DNA of 64,000 nt from JACCWM01 sp040393065 (GTDB taxonomy: Bacteria; Myxococcota_A; Bradymonadia; Bradymonadales; Bradymonadaceae). The notes below the pieces were generated by a model. The model had not been told where the DNA came from. It ran no database searches and saw only the letters and a program-made list of their open reading frames with translations. Below, piece by piece: positions 53,564 to 61,842 of the stretch (its first letter is position 1; each line of letters begins with the position of its first letter). Where the stretch lies: positions 27,439 through 91,438 of the forward strand of contig JBEBUW010000004.1 in the NCBI GenBank assembly GCA_040393065.1, written 5' to 3'. The translations under genes and the position numbers were made by a program.

Positions 53564-53704
53564 ATGATGTTGACTTTACCCGAAGCAATCTTGATCATTA
53601 TTATCACTTTACTCGTTGTTGGTCTGAATAAACTCCAGGCCATAGGCAAGGCCATCGCCAGACTCCGAAACGATCAAAATCCACCACCCTCGGCCAATCC
53701 CTGA
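53564..53704 (+). CDS. minimal TatA/TatE-like translocase protein
   Basis: A 46-codon frame. It has one hydrophobic segment after an acidic residue (LPEAILIIIITLLVVGLNKL) followed by an amphipathic basic helix (GKAIARLRND) and a short Pro/Asn tail. This is the Tat A-family plan: short membrane helix, Gly hinge, amphipathic helix. GGAG lies 9 bases upstream. It is very short for TatA (normally 60-100), so a small membrane peptide of other role is possible. It lies between a CPBP protease gene and a membrane protein gene, with short gaps of 42 and 26 bases. Confidence 0.6.
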   Translation: MMLTLPEAILIIIITLLVVGLNKLQAIGKAIARLRNDQNPPPSANP

Positions 53705-53730
53705 GCCGATCACCCCCGATAAATCACACT

Positions 53731-54246
53731 ATGCTCGAATCCCTTTCTCTCTTCAGCAATCCTCTCCTCATCCTGGCCCAGATCATCGCCCAGACCGGCT
53801 CGCTTGAGTGGACTCCCACCACTTTCTACATCGCCGCCGCCGTATTACATCTGGTCATCATCCTGATCATGTTCCGCCTGCTCCAACTGGAACCAGAATA
53901 CAACTCCTTCATCGGCGCACTGATCGCCGCCGGTATCAGCAACGGCATCGCATTTTTCCTCAAAGACTTCGGAATCTTCGGCGTTCTCGGCTCCGGCGCC
54001 GTATACTTCGGCCTGCTCGTCGCCATCAGTCAGGCCGACGTCCTCAAAGCAGTCTACGTCTGGGTCGTCGTCATCGCCTCCTACGCCGGACTCGCTTTCC
54101 TGATCTTACCCCGCGCCCACGATCTCACCATCGAACAAATCGGCGGAATCCCCCAGGTCGTCATGTCCGGCGGACTCAAAGCAGAACCCTTCACCGACGA
54201 CGCCTACGACAACCTCTCGTCTGGCAACATCAAATCCGTCCGATAG
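53731..54246 (+). CDS. four-helix membrane protein of unknown function
   Basis: Not recognised. 171 residues with four likely membrane helices between about 32 and 128 (FYIAAAVLHLVIILIMFRLL, FIGALIAAGISNGIAFFL, LGSGAVYFGLLVAI and AVYVWVVVIASYAGLAFLIL) and a soluble C-terminal tail. It is the last gene of the plus-strand run and meets tsaD tail to tail. Confidence 0.7.
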   Translation: MLESLSLFSNPLLILAQIIAQTGSLEWTPTTFYIAAAVLHLVIILIMFRLLQLEPEYNSFIGALIAAGISNGIAFFLKDFGIFGVLGSGAVYFGLLVAISQADVLKAVYVWVVVIASYAGLAFLILPRAHDLTIEQIGGIPQVVMSGGLKAEPFTDDAYDNLSSGNIKSVR

Positions 54247-54264
54247 CCCCCCAAAAACAACGAT

Positions 54265-55356
54265 TCAACGATGCGACGGCCCCACCTTCCTCAAGCTCTT
54301 CCCGAGCGCCATATTCGCCGTCGCATTCAACGAAAAACTCGTAAATCCCACCGACTCCTCCCCACCATCTTCCATCATTTCCGAAAGATAAAATTCCGCT
54401 ATCGGCCCGAGCATCGCCGCGTTATCCGTACATAACGACGGCGGCGCCACATGCAGCTTGAGCTTATGCCGCTCGCACGCCGCCTGCGCCGCCAGCCGAA
54501 GCTGCGAATTGCACGCAACACCACCGGACAACACCAGCCGATCCAGATCGTAACGACGCGCCGCTTCCACCGCCTTCATCACCAGCACATCGACCACCGC
54601 CTGCTGAAACGACGCGCACAGATCCCGAAGCGCCTGCCCTTCCGGAATCCCATGCGCCTCCACATGCGTGGCCACCGCCGTCTTCAAGCCCGAAAACGAA
54701 AAATCAAAATGCTTGCGCGTCCACATCGGCCGCGGAAACTGAATCGCCTCCGGATCCCCACCCGCCGCCAACCGGTCAATCTCCACCCCCGCCGGATACG
54801 GCAGCCCCAGCATCTTTCCAACCTTATCAAACGCCTCGCCCGCCGCATCATCCCGCGTACGTCCCAAAAGCTCGTAATCGCCAAATCCGCGCACCACATA
54901 CAAATCCGTATGCCCGCCACTGACGATCAACCCCAGATACGGAAACTCCGCCACACCACCCATCCCCGACGAACTACCCGCCGCATCCAACTCCAGCAAA
55001 ACAGCCGTCAGATGCCCCTCCAGATGATTCAGCCCCACACACGGCTTATCCAACGCCCACGCAAGCGCCTTGGCCGTCTCAATCCCCACCAGAAGACTGC
55101 CCACCAACCCCGGCCCGCTCGTCACACCAATCCCGTCGATCTCCTCCAGCGTCACGCCAGCCCCCTGCAACGCCTCATCGATCACCGTCTGAATATCCCG
55201 AATATGATTGCGCGACGCCAACTCCGGCACCACGCCGCCATACCGCCGATGAACCGGAATCTGACTCGCCACCGCATTCGACAACACCTTGCGACCGTCC
55301 ACAATTACGGCCGCCGATGTCTCGTCACAGCTCGACTCAATCGTCAATACGAGCAT
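54265..55356 (-). CDS. tsaD: tRNA threonylcarbamoyltransferase TsaD
   Basis: Transfers threonylcarbamoyl to A37 of ANN-decoding tRNAs, with TsaB and TsaE. ASKHA fold; 363 residues. Features include the start VLTIESSCDETSAAVI, the metal-binding His pair in GLNHLEGHLTAVLLE near 110, SGGHTDLY and DDAAGEAFDKVGKMLGLPYP, then LVLSGGVACN. It starts 36 bases after the large response-regulator gene, and the two may form an operon. Confidence 0.97.
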   Translation of the reverse strand: MLVLTIESSCDETSAAVIVDGRKVLSNAVASQIPVHRRYGGVVPELASRNHIRDIQTVIDEALQGAGVTLEEIDGIGVTSGPGLVGSLLVGIETAKALAWALDKPCVGLNHLEGHLTAVLLELDAAGSSSGMGGVAEFPYLGLIVSGGHTDLYVVRGFGDYELLGRTRDDAAGEAFDKVGKMLGLPYPAGVEIDRLAAGGDPEAIQFPRPMWTRKHFDFSFSGLKTAVATHVEAHGIPEGQALRDLCASFQQAVVDVLVMKAVEAARRYDLDRLVLSGGVACNSQLRLAAQAACERHKLKLHVAPPSLCTDNAAMLGPIAEFYLSEMMEDGGEESVGFTSFSLNATANMALGKSLRKVGPSHR

Positions 55357-55392
55357 CTTTTATCTCTCACAAACGCTTTTCAAAACGAATTT

Positions 55393-58300
55393 TCAAAACT
55401 GATTCTGCAGAATCGAGCGCACTTCATCCGCGCTTCGACCCGAAGGCTGAAGCTCCAAAAACGCCTCATAAGCCTGCTTCGCGCGCGCCGTCTGTCCGGC
55501 AAGCTGATACGCCTGCCCGAGCTCCATATAAAGCGCACTCGTACGCATGCCCAGCCTTTCTGCGCGCTCCAAATTCTCAAGCGCTTCCTTATTCAGATTC
55601 TCATACGCAGCCGCCTGGCCATGCAAAAACGCCACGCTCCGATCCGTGGGCGCCTGCGCGCTCAACTCGCGCGCCAACTTCAACGCATCGCCCGTACGCT
55701 CACGACGAATCATCTCGCGTAGCTCCAGCACCTTGCCTTCAAACGTCGTAGCCGCCGGCGCAGCCGCAGCCGATGAACCCGCAGATTTCGCCGCCACAGC
55801 CAAAGCCGCCTTTTCCACCGGCTTCTCTACAACCGGTTTCTCCACAACCGGTTTCTCCTCAACCACCGGCTCAACAACCGCAACTTCCTGTACCGACTCT
55901 TGAGCGACAACTTCTTCTTCTTCAGCCGCCGCCTCGGCCACTTCACCGACGTCCTCGCCAACCACGGCCTCTTCTACAGCCTCTGCGGCCAGACCTTCCT
56001 CACCGGCTTCAGCCTCTTCCACAGCCGATTCTGCAGGCTCTTCCACAGCCACCGACGCAGGTTCCTCAGCCACAGGCTCTTCCTTCTCCACAGCCTCTGC
56101 CACCGGCGCCGGCGCCGGATCAACCTTCGACGCCCCGGAATCAAACAACCGGAACCCACTCCAGGCCAGCACGGCCAGCAACGCCACAATGCCAGCAATC
56201 AACACCGGCCCCTTCCAATTGCTGCTTACAACACGCGGCTCCTCATAATCCTCAAAAGAATCCTCCCGCGAGAAAAACGAATCCTCTTCCGCACTCTCCG
56301 CAAGCCCCGCACCCGCCGACGCTTCTACTTTCTCTTCTTCTTTCTCAATTTTCTCAATCTTTTCTTCTGCAGCTTCTGCATTTGATTCTTGCGGTGCTTC
56401 TACATCTGTCGACGCTTCAGAATCTTCCGATGCCTCCGATACTTCAGAATTTTCCGGTGCCTCCGACGCCTCAGCAACTTCCGATGCCTCCGCATCCACC
56501 TCCGCCGCTACGCTACCAGCAAGCTCCTCAGCAGACTTCTCTTCTACTTCCTCGGTACTTTCCTCGACCGAAGCCGACTTTTCCACACCCTCGCCAGCCT
56601 CAGATTTTTGCTTACTCGCCTGACGAACATTCCGATAACCGCTTTTCGTCAAATCAAACGTCGCGCGCACAACCTCGCCCTCCCGAGGACTCTGCAACGA
56701 CGTCGTCTGCGGATCAACCGGATCAAAAAGCGGCGCCTCAAATTCCTCCACCGCTTCAAAAGCCGACACAACACGCTGCAACGGCTCCTCGTCCTCCTCG
56801 GACACAGTCGGCTCTTCCTGAGGAAGCGAAACCTCCGCACTCTCCTCATCCAGCCCTCTTTCCTCAGTTACGAACGCAGCTTCATCCGCACCTTGAGATC
56901 CTTCAGATTCCGCAGCCTCCGCTTCAACAGCAGCTTCAGACGCAACTTCTTCAGATTCTTCAGATTCTTCAGACTCAAACAACGGCAGCGTCGGCCGTTC
57001 CGAACGATACGCGCGCGCCTCGGCAACTTCCTGCTTCACAGCATCGGCTTCATCAATCGCCTGCTCACGCCGCTCTACCTGCCGCTCCGATTCCTCATCC
57101 TGGCCAGCATCAGCATCAACAACAGCATCCGTTGCAACCTCAGCCCCGGCCTCGCCTTCCGCAACTTCCTCGGCCGCAGCTTCGACGTGATCTTCCACCA
57201 CATCCTGCTCTACCGGCTCCGCTTCAGCAGCCTCCACCGGCGACTCCTCGGCTACCACAGCTTCATCCGCCACCAACACAGGCTCCAGCGTTTCCACCGC
57301 CTCGCGCGCCGCATACACCACCGGCGCACTCACCTCATCCCCCACACTTTCCGCAACCGAACTCGCGACAGCCGTCTCCAACGCTCCCCACTGACCATCC
57401 ACTTCAGAAACCGCACTGGCACGAATCAACTGAGCCGGCGTCGAAAGCGGCGTACTTGCCCGCGAACGCTCATAATACGCCTCATCCGCCTCGTCCGCCT
57501 CCACTTCCTGCACCGATGTCACGAACAATTCCTGCGTACTATCCACCTGCAATCCGCCATCTTCCGACAACGGCTCCTCAACAACCGCAGGCTCTTCCAC
57601 CGTAACAGGCACACTCTGCAATTGCGTCTGCGCCACATTGCTTTCGACCTGACGCATCTGCTCCGCCAGACGACGCGCCTCTTCCTCACGCCGAATCGTC
57701 TCCCGGGCCTCCACTTCCCGCAGCGAATCGATCACTTCATTCGCCACATCCCGGCCCGACTCTTCCTCATCTTCTTCTGCCCAGCCTGTAACGCTCACAG
57801 CACTGCCAGCCAGACGACTCGTCGAACTTTCCCGCTCCTCATCGTCATCATCAAGCGCCGATTCAACCAGCCCGGAATCTTCATCGTCACTCCAATGAAA
57901 CCTCCAGTGACCACCACCTACGCCCGGCTCCTCGCCAAATTCTTCCCGGCTCTGTTCCACCGGACGACGCAAATCCACCGTCTGAACCTCGTCCGCATCT
58001 TCCGGCGAATGACTGTGTACAGCCTGTTCAAACGCCCCCGAATCCCTACCGCTTTCCTCCTCCTCAGACTCCCGAAACGGAATCCCAGGATTCGTATCCC
58101 GAAGCTCATTGCTCGCCAGCCACGCATTCAATCCCACCGGATCAAGCGCAGTATTGCCCAACGACGGCGCCTCCAGCGGCGTCACATCATCCAGCAGATG
58201 ATCTTCCAAAAGCCTGTGAATGATCTGCAGCGTCAGAATATCCTCCATCGGACTATCATCCACCACGTCATTCAAACTGCGATGCCCGTCAAACAGCCGC

Positions 58301-59118
58301 ACAACCTGCTCAACCTCTGCAGGCAATTCCTCGGCATAAGCAGACATCTGCTGATAATTCACCGCAAATATACGCTCCAACCCCGGCATCCGCTCCGCCA
58401 GCGCACTCCACGCCTCAAGCCGATGAATCCCCTCCAGAAGCAACGCATCCGTACTCTTCTCAATATGATCAACCCGGCGCAAATGCTCATAGTAACGAAC
58501 GACAAACCGACCATCCGGCCATGTCATCACCCGGTACACTGCATCCTCGCCCTGCAATTTCCCACAAATCGCATCGAGCAAATTCCCGTCCCGAAAATAC
58601 ACAACCGCCTGACGCGTACCCCGCAAAATCGAAACAGAACCCGAACGCCCCTCACTCTCAATGCTCTGCAACAGGTCGATCATCGTAATATCCGACAGAT
58701 CTCCCTCAAATGCCTCCGCGTCCGCATCCGCCAGCGATTCCTTCGCACGCTTTTGAAGCAGCAACTCCACCCGCGTCGTCACTTCCTTGATGTAGATCGG
58801 CTTGGTCAGATAATCGTCCGCCCCCAGCTCAAATCCCCGCATCTTCTGCGGCAACGAACGATCCTCGGTCAGAAAGACAAACGGAATATCCTTATAACGA
58901 GCGTCATGCTTGAGATCCGCACAAAACTCCAGCCCGTCTCCATCAGTCAAAACCGTGTCGGAAATAATCAACGAAGGCTGCGCCCGCTCAATGCTCTGCA
59001 TCGCTTCCGCAACCGTATCCGCCAATTCCACCCGATAGCCAGCCTTCTTGAAGCAAACCTCAAGAACCTTCTGACTCTTTTTATCCGCATCTACTACCAG
59101 GATCATTTCGTTCGCCAC
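55393..59118 (-). CDS. response regulator with DUF4388, acidic linker and TPR
   Basis: 1241 residues. Start is GTG at 59118 with AGGAG five bases upstream; the open frame runs to 59244. A receiver domain (5-120: VVDADKKSQKVLEV, ISDTVLTDGDG with the phosphorylatable Asp, LTEDRSL, GADDYLTKPI) is followed by a DUF4388 (PATAN) domain (130-235) and a segment to about 340. A very acidic, Glu/Ala/Val-rich linker (about 400-1020) leads to one membrane helix near 1035 and a Pro/Glu/Lys-rich section, then TPR-like helices (about 1150-1241, LYMELGQAYQLAGQTARAKQ). The layout suggests a cytoplasmic sensor arm tethered by the helix, with the TPR on the other side. Confidence 0.9.
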   Translation of the reverse strand: MANEMILVVDADKKSQKVLEVCFKKAGYRVELADTVAEAMQSIERAQPSLIISDTVLTDGDGLEFCADLKHDARYKDIPFVFLTEDRSLPQKMRGFELGADDYLTKPIYIKEVTTRVELLLQKRAKESLADADAEAFEGDLSDITMIDLLQSIESEGRSGSVSILRGTRQAVVYFRDGNLLDAICGKLQGEDAVYRVMTWPDGRFVVRYYEHLRRVDHIEKSTDALLLEGIHRLEAWSALAERMPGLERIFAVNYQQMSAYAEELPAEVEQVVRLFDGHRSLNDVVDDSPMEDILTLQIIHRLLEDHLLDDVTPLEAPSLGNTALDPVGLNAWLASNELRDTNPGIPFRESEEEESGRDSGAFEQAVHSHSPEDADEVQTVDLRRPVEQSREEFGEEPGVGGGHWRFHWSDDEDSGLVESALDDDDEERESSTSRLAGSAVSVTGWAEEDEEESGRDVANEVIDSLREVEARETIRREEEARRLAEQMRQVESNVAQTQLQSVPVTVEEPAVVEEPLSEDGGLQVDSTQELFVTSVQEVEADEADEAYYERSRASTPLSTPAQLIRASAVSEVDGQWGALETAVASSVAESVGDEVSAPVVYAAREAVETLEPVLVADEAVVAEESPVEAAEAEPVEQDVVEDHVEAAAEEVAEGEAGAEVATDAVVDADAGQDEESERQVERREQAIDEADAVKQEVAEARAYRSERPTLPLFESEESEESEEVASEAAVEAEAAESEGSQGADEAAFVTEERGLDEESAEVSLPQEEPTVSEEDEEPLQRVVSAFEAVEEFEAPLFDPVDPQTTSLQSPREGEVVRATFDLTKSGYRNVRQASKQKSEAGEGVEKSASVEESTEEVEEKSAEELAGSVAAEVDAEASEVAEASEAPENSEVSEASEDSEASTDVEAPQESNAEAAEEKIEKIEKEEEKVEASAGAGLAESAEEDSFFSREDSFEDYEEPRVVSSNWKGPVLIAGIVALLAVLAWSGFRLFDSGASKVDPAPAPVAEAVEKEEPVAEEPASVAVEEPAESAVEEAEAGEEGLAAEAVEEAVVGEDVGEVAEAAAEEEEVVAQESVQEVAVVEPVVEEKPVVEKPVVEKPVEKAALAVAAKSAGSSAAAAPAATTFEGKVLELREMIRRERTGDALKLARELSAQAPTDRSVAFLHGQAAAYENLNKEALENLERAERLGMRTSALYMELGQAYQLAGQTARAKQAYEAFLELQPSGRSADEVRSILQNQF

Positions 59119-59387
59119 GCGAACTCCTTCTCTACAATTGGGTTGCACAGCCCCTGCACGCAACACCAGCAACCACCAACGCCTCCGCATTTCCGAACGA
59201 AACAGGCGACGAAAAATCTTAGTCCTACTCACCCAAATGCACAAGACCGGGCCTGTCTCATGCCCGCGCTCCGCGCAGCCTACCTACTTCTTACCAGCCC
59301 TATACTACGTTTCATAAAATTTATGGCGTAAAAAACACCATTCTCTCACTTTTAGCCCCTTTCCAACCCCACCTCACCCCCAAAACC

Positions 59388-59801
59388 TCACACATCCAAC
59401 CCGAAATGCCTGGCAAAACCCAACAGCCCCTCAATCGACGTTCGAAACATCTCCTCAGAATCAATATTAAAAATCACACCGTCCACATGCTCCTGAATTT
59501 CACGTGCACGCTCGACGGATTGCAGCGGATCGAGTACGAGCAAGAAGACATCTCCGCGTTCAGTGACCCGCCCGGCAGCCGCTGCAAACTCTTTGATTCG
59601 TCGATGGTTTGTAAACGCCAGCAACCACCTTGTACCGTCAATATTCGCAATCGTCGGGTAGCTTGGACCTTCCGCATTGCTGGCCGGCAAAAAATACCAG
59701 GCTTTGAGCATAAAAACCGACTTCCACAACGCTTCCAGGTTTTCGGTGGTTGGTTCCTGACGAGCGCGGAAGACGTGATCTTGAATGTGTAGTAGTGTCA
59801 T
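59388..59801 (-). CDS. SseB-like domain protein
   Basis: 137 residues, cytoplasmic. The middle (PTIANIDGTRWLLAFTNHRR followed by KEFAAAAG) resembles the SseB N-terminal domain, which is of unknown role in most bacteria. The rest is helical. It lies upstream of the response-regulator gene on the same strand, 269 bases away, so probably a separate unit. Confidence 0.6.
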   Translation of the reverse strand: MTLLHIQDHVFRARQEPTTENLEALWKSVFMLKAWYFLPASNAEGPSYPTIANIDGTRWLLAFTNHRRIKEFAAAAGRVTERGDVFLLVLDPLQSVERAREIQEHVDGVIFNIDSEEMFRTSIEGLLGFARHFGLDV

Positions 59802-59889
59802 GATTTCGACCTGTTTTGTTTTGAACGTGCTTCTTTCCGGGAGTCTGTCTATTTTGCACTCCTGATCTCTACGATTCCGAGTCTATCGC

Positions 59890-61842
59890 ATGAACAACAC
59901 CGCACATACAGCACTGTTTGCACTGTTCTCCGCTATTATTCTCTCGGTTGCATTTTTCTTGACCCCGGCAAGTGTACCAACGGCCAGCGCACAATCCCCT
60001 CCCGACACACAATCGGAACACGCCGCACATTCCCCGCAAACACAACCCGAAGTCCTCGAATGGATCTGCCCGATGGAATGCGGCAACAAGCGATTCCACG
60101 AAGCCGGCGACTGCCCGATCTGCCACATGGCCCTCGTGCCCCACCGCGTACGCACCACGTCCAAAGCCGCGCCTGCCACAGCCGACCCCGACCTGTTCGC
60201 CGAACTCGAAGACGGCGGATTTTTCGACGCCGCCTTACTCCTCGAAGAAAGCGAAGAAATCGTCGCCCGCCCAAAACGCGCCCTGATGCCCGGCGTACCC
60301 AACATGCTTTTCTACGGCGCAAGCGGCGTGGTCGTAATCATCACCTTTCTTTTGCTCGTCCTGCTCGGCGAACCCAGACGCAACATCAAGAAAACATCCG
60401 AGCGCTGGCAATACGCTCGCTTCGAACTCACAAGCTGGCAGCCCTTCAAAAAGTTCGTCAAATGGCGCGGCTTCCAACCCATGCTGCAAATCCCCGTCGT
60501 CGCTCTGTTCGCGCTCGTCATCGCCGCCGGACTCTTCGGCAACCAGGAAGCCGGCCGCAACATCGCTCCCGTTCTCACCTGGAACATCTGGTGGATGGGC
60601 CTGATCTTCTTCGCGTTCTTCGCCGGCGAAATCTGGTGCACCGTCTGCCCCTGGATGGCTGTCCCCGACTGGATCGACCGCCTCACAAAACGACTCGCAA
60701 TAAAATTCTCCCGACAGTCCTCCCCAAAAACACGCCGCACCTGGCCAAAGTTTCTCAAAAACCTCTACCCGGCCATCTTCCTCTTTCTCGTCTTAACCTG
60801 GCTCGAACTCGCCTACGACGCGCCCTACCGCCCCGCCTTCACGGCCCTGCTCGGCCTGGCAATGGTTGCCATGGCCGCCGGTACGCTCTTTGTCTTCGAC
60901 CGCAAAGGCTTCTGCCGCTACGTCTGCCCGGTCGGCCGCGTCACCGGCGCCTACGGCACCACCGGCATGCTCGAAATCCGCCGCAAAGACGCCCGCACCT
61001 GCAAATCCTGCCAGACCCACGACTGCTACCACGGCAACGAACGCGGCCTGCCCTGCCCCACCGGCGAATTCATGGGCGCCATGAACGAAAACACCTACTG
61101 CACCATGTGCACCGAATGCCTGAAAACCTGCCCGCACGACAACATCGGCATCAACATCCGCACGCCCCTGGCCGACTTAATCGGCCCCCACCGCCGCAAA
61201 CGCGACGAAGCCTGGCTCATCCTGATCATCTTCATCGTCACCATCTTCCACGGCCTGGCCATGATCCCGCTCTGGAGCCACCACACCGTCCCGCCGCTGC
61301 GCACATGGTTTGAACAAACCCTCGGAATCGATCCGGGCCACCTCACGGTTTTCACCCTGGCCATGGCCGCCTTTTTTGCCCTGGCCATCGCCCTCTACCT
61401 GCTGGCCTGCCAGCTCATGCGCAAAGCCAGCGGAAACCTGACCTATCGCCTGCGCGATTTCTTCGTCGCCTTTGCCTATCCACTTTTGCCCGTTGCACTG
61501 GCGTACCATCTGGCGCATAACGCACTCCACTTCTTCTATGAAGGAAGCAAGCTTGTCCGTCTCATCAGCGATCCCTTCGGAAGGGGCTGGGATTTATTCA
61601 ATACCGCACAAAGTCCACTGACGATGCTCATCCCCATTCAATACTTATGGGTTCTCCAACTGATTCTGGTAATCGCCGGCAACCTTGCGGCCGCCATACT
61701 CGTGCACCGCGCAAGCTTTCGCATGTTCGGCAATCGACACCAGGCACTCCGCGCCGCAATCCCCATGATTTTGTTCACCGCCATCCTAAGCGTCTTTGCT
61801 CTGTGGCTGCTCTCGCAACCCATGGAGATGCGCACCGCATGA
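59890..61842 (+). CDS. membrane polyferredoxin with N-terminal heavy-metal-binding domain
   Basis: 650 residues. After a signal sequence, a heavy-metal-binding domain is visible at about 58-85 (WICPMECGNKRFHEAGDCPI then CHMALVP). A long membrane part resembles NapH/NosR/CcoG-type ferredoxins: EIWCTVCPW near 254 and FCRYVCPVGRVTG near 343 lie on opposite sides of helices, and the Fe-S clusters are marked by CKSCQTHDCYHG and CTMCTECLKTCP near 410. C-terminal helices follow. An electron-transfer role linked to copper or cytochrome oxidase maturation is possible but is inference. Translationally coupled to the next gene. Confidence 0.85.
   Translation: MNNTAHTALFALFSAIILSVAFFLTPASVPTASAQSPPDTQSEHAAHSPQTQPEVLEWICPMECGNKRFHEAGDCPICHMALVPHRVRTTSKAAPATADPDLFAELEDGGFFDAALLLEESEEIVARPKRALMPGVPNMLFYGASGVVVIITFLLLVLLGEPRRNIKKTSERWQYARFELTSWQPFKKFVKWRGFQPMLQIPVVALFALVIAAGLFGNQEAGRNIAPVLTWNIWWMGLIFFAFFAGEIWCTVCPWMAVPDWIDRLTKRLAIKFSRQSSPKTRRTWPKFLKNLYPAIFLFLVLTWLELAYDAPYRPAFTALLGLAMVAMAAGTLFVFDRKGFCRYVCPVGRVTGAYGTTGMLEIRRKDARTCKSCQTHDCYHGNERGLPCPTGEFMGAMNENTYCTMCTECLKTCPHDNIGINIRTPLADLIGPHRRKRDEAWLILIIFIVTIFHGLAMIPLWSHHTVPPLRTWFEQTLGIDPGHLTVFTLAMAAFFALAIALYLLACQLMRKASGNLTYRLRDFFVAFAYPLLPVALAYHLAHNALHFFYEGSKLVRLISDPFGRGWDLFNTAQSPLTMLIPIQYLWVLQLILVIAGNLAAAILVHRASFRMFGNRHQALRAAIPMILFTAILSVFALWLLSQPMEMRTA

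Noticed and set aside
52129..53631. 500-codon plus-strand frame
   Set aside because: Overlaps the MaoC-like and CPBP genes in another phase; Arg/Pro/His-rich and without motifs.
56389..59331. 980-codon plus-strand frame
   Set aside because: Antisense to the Glu/Ala-rich linker gene; codon bias opens the frame. It is Arg/His/Leu-rich without domains or ribosome site.
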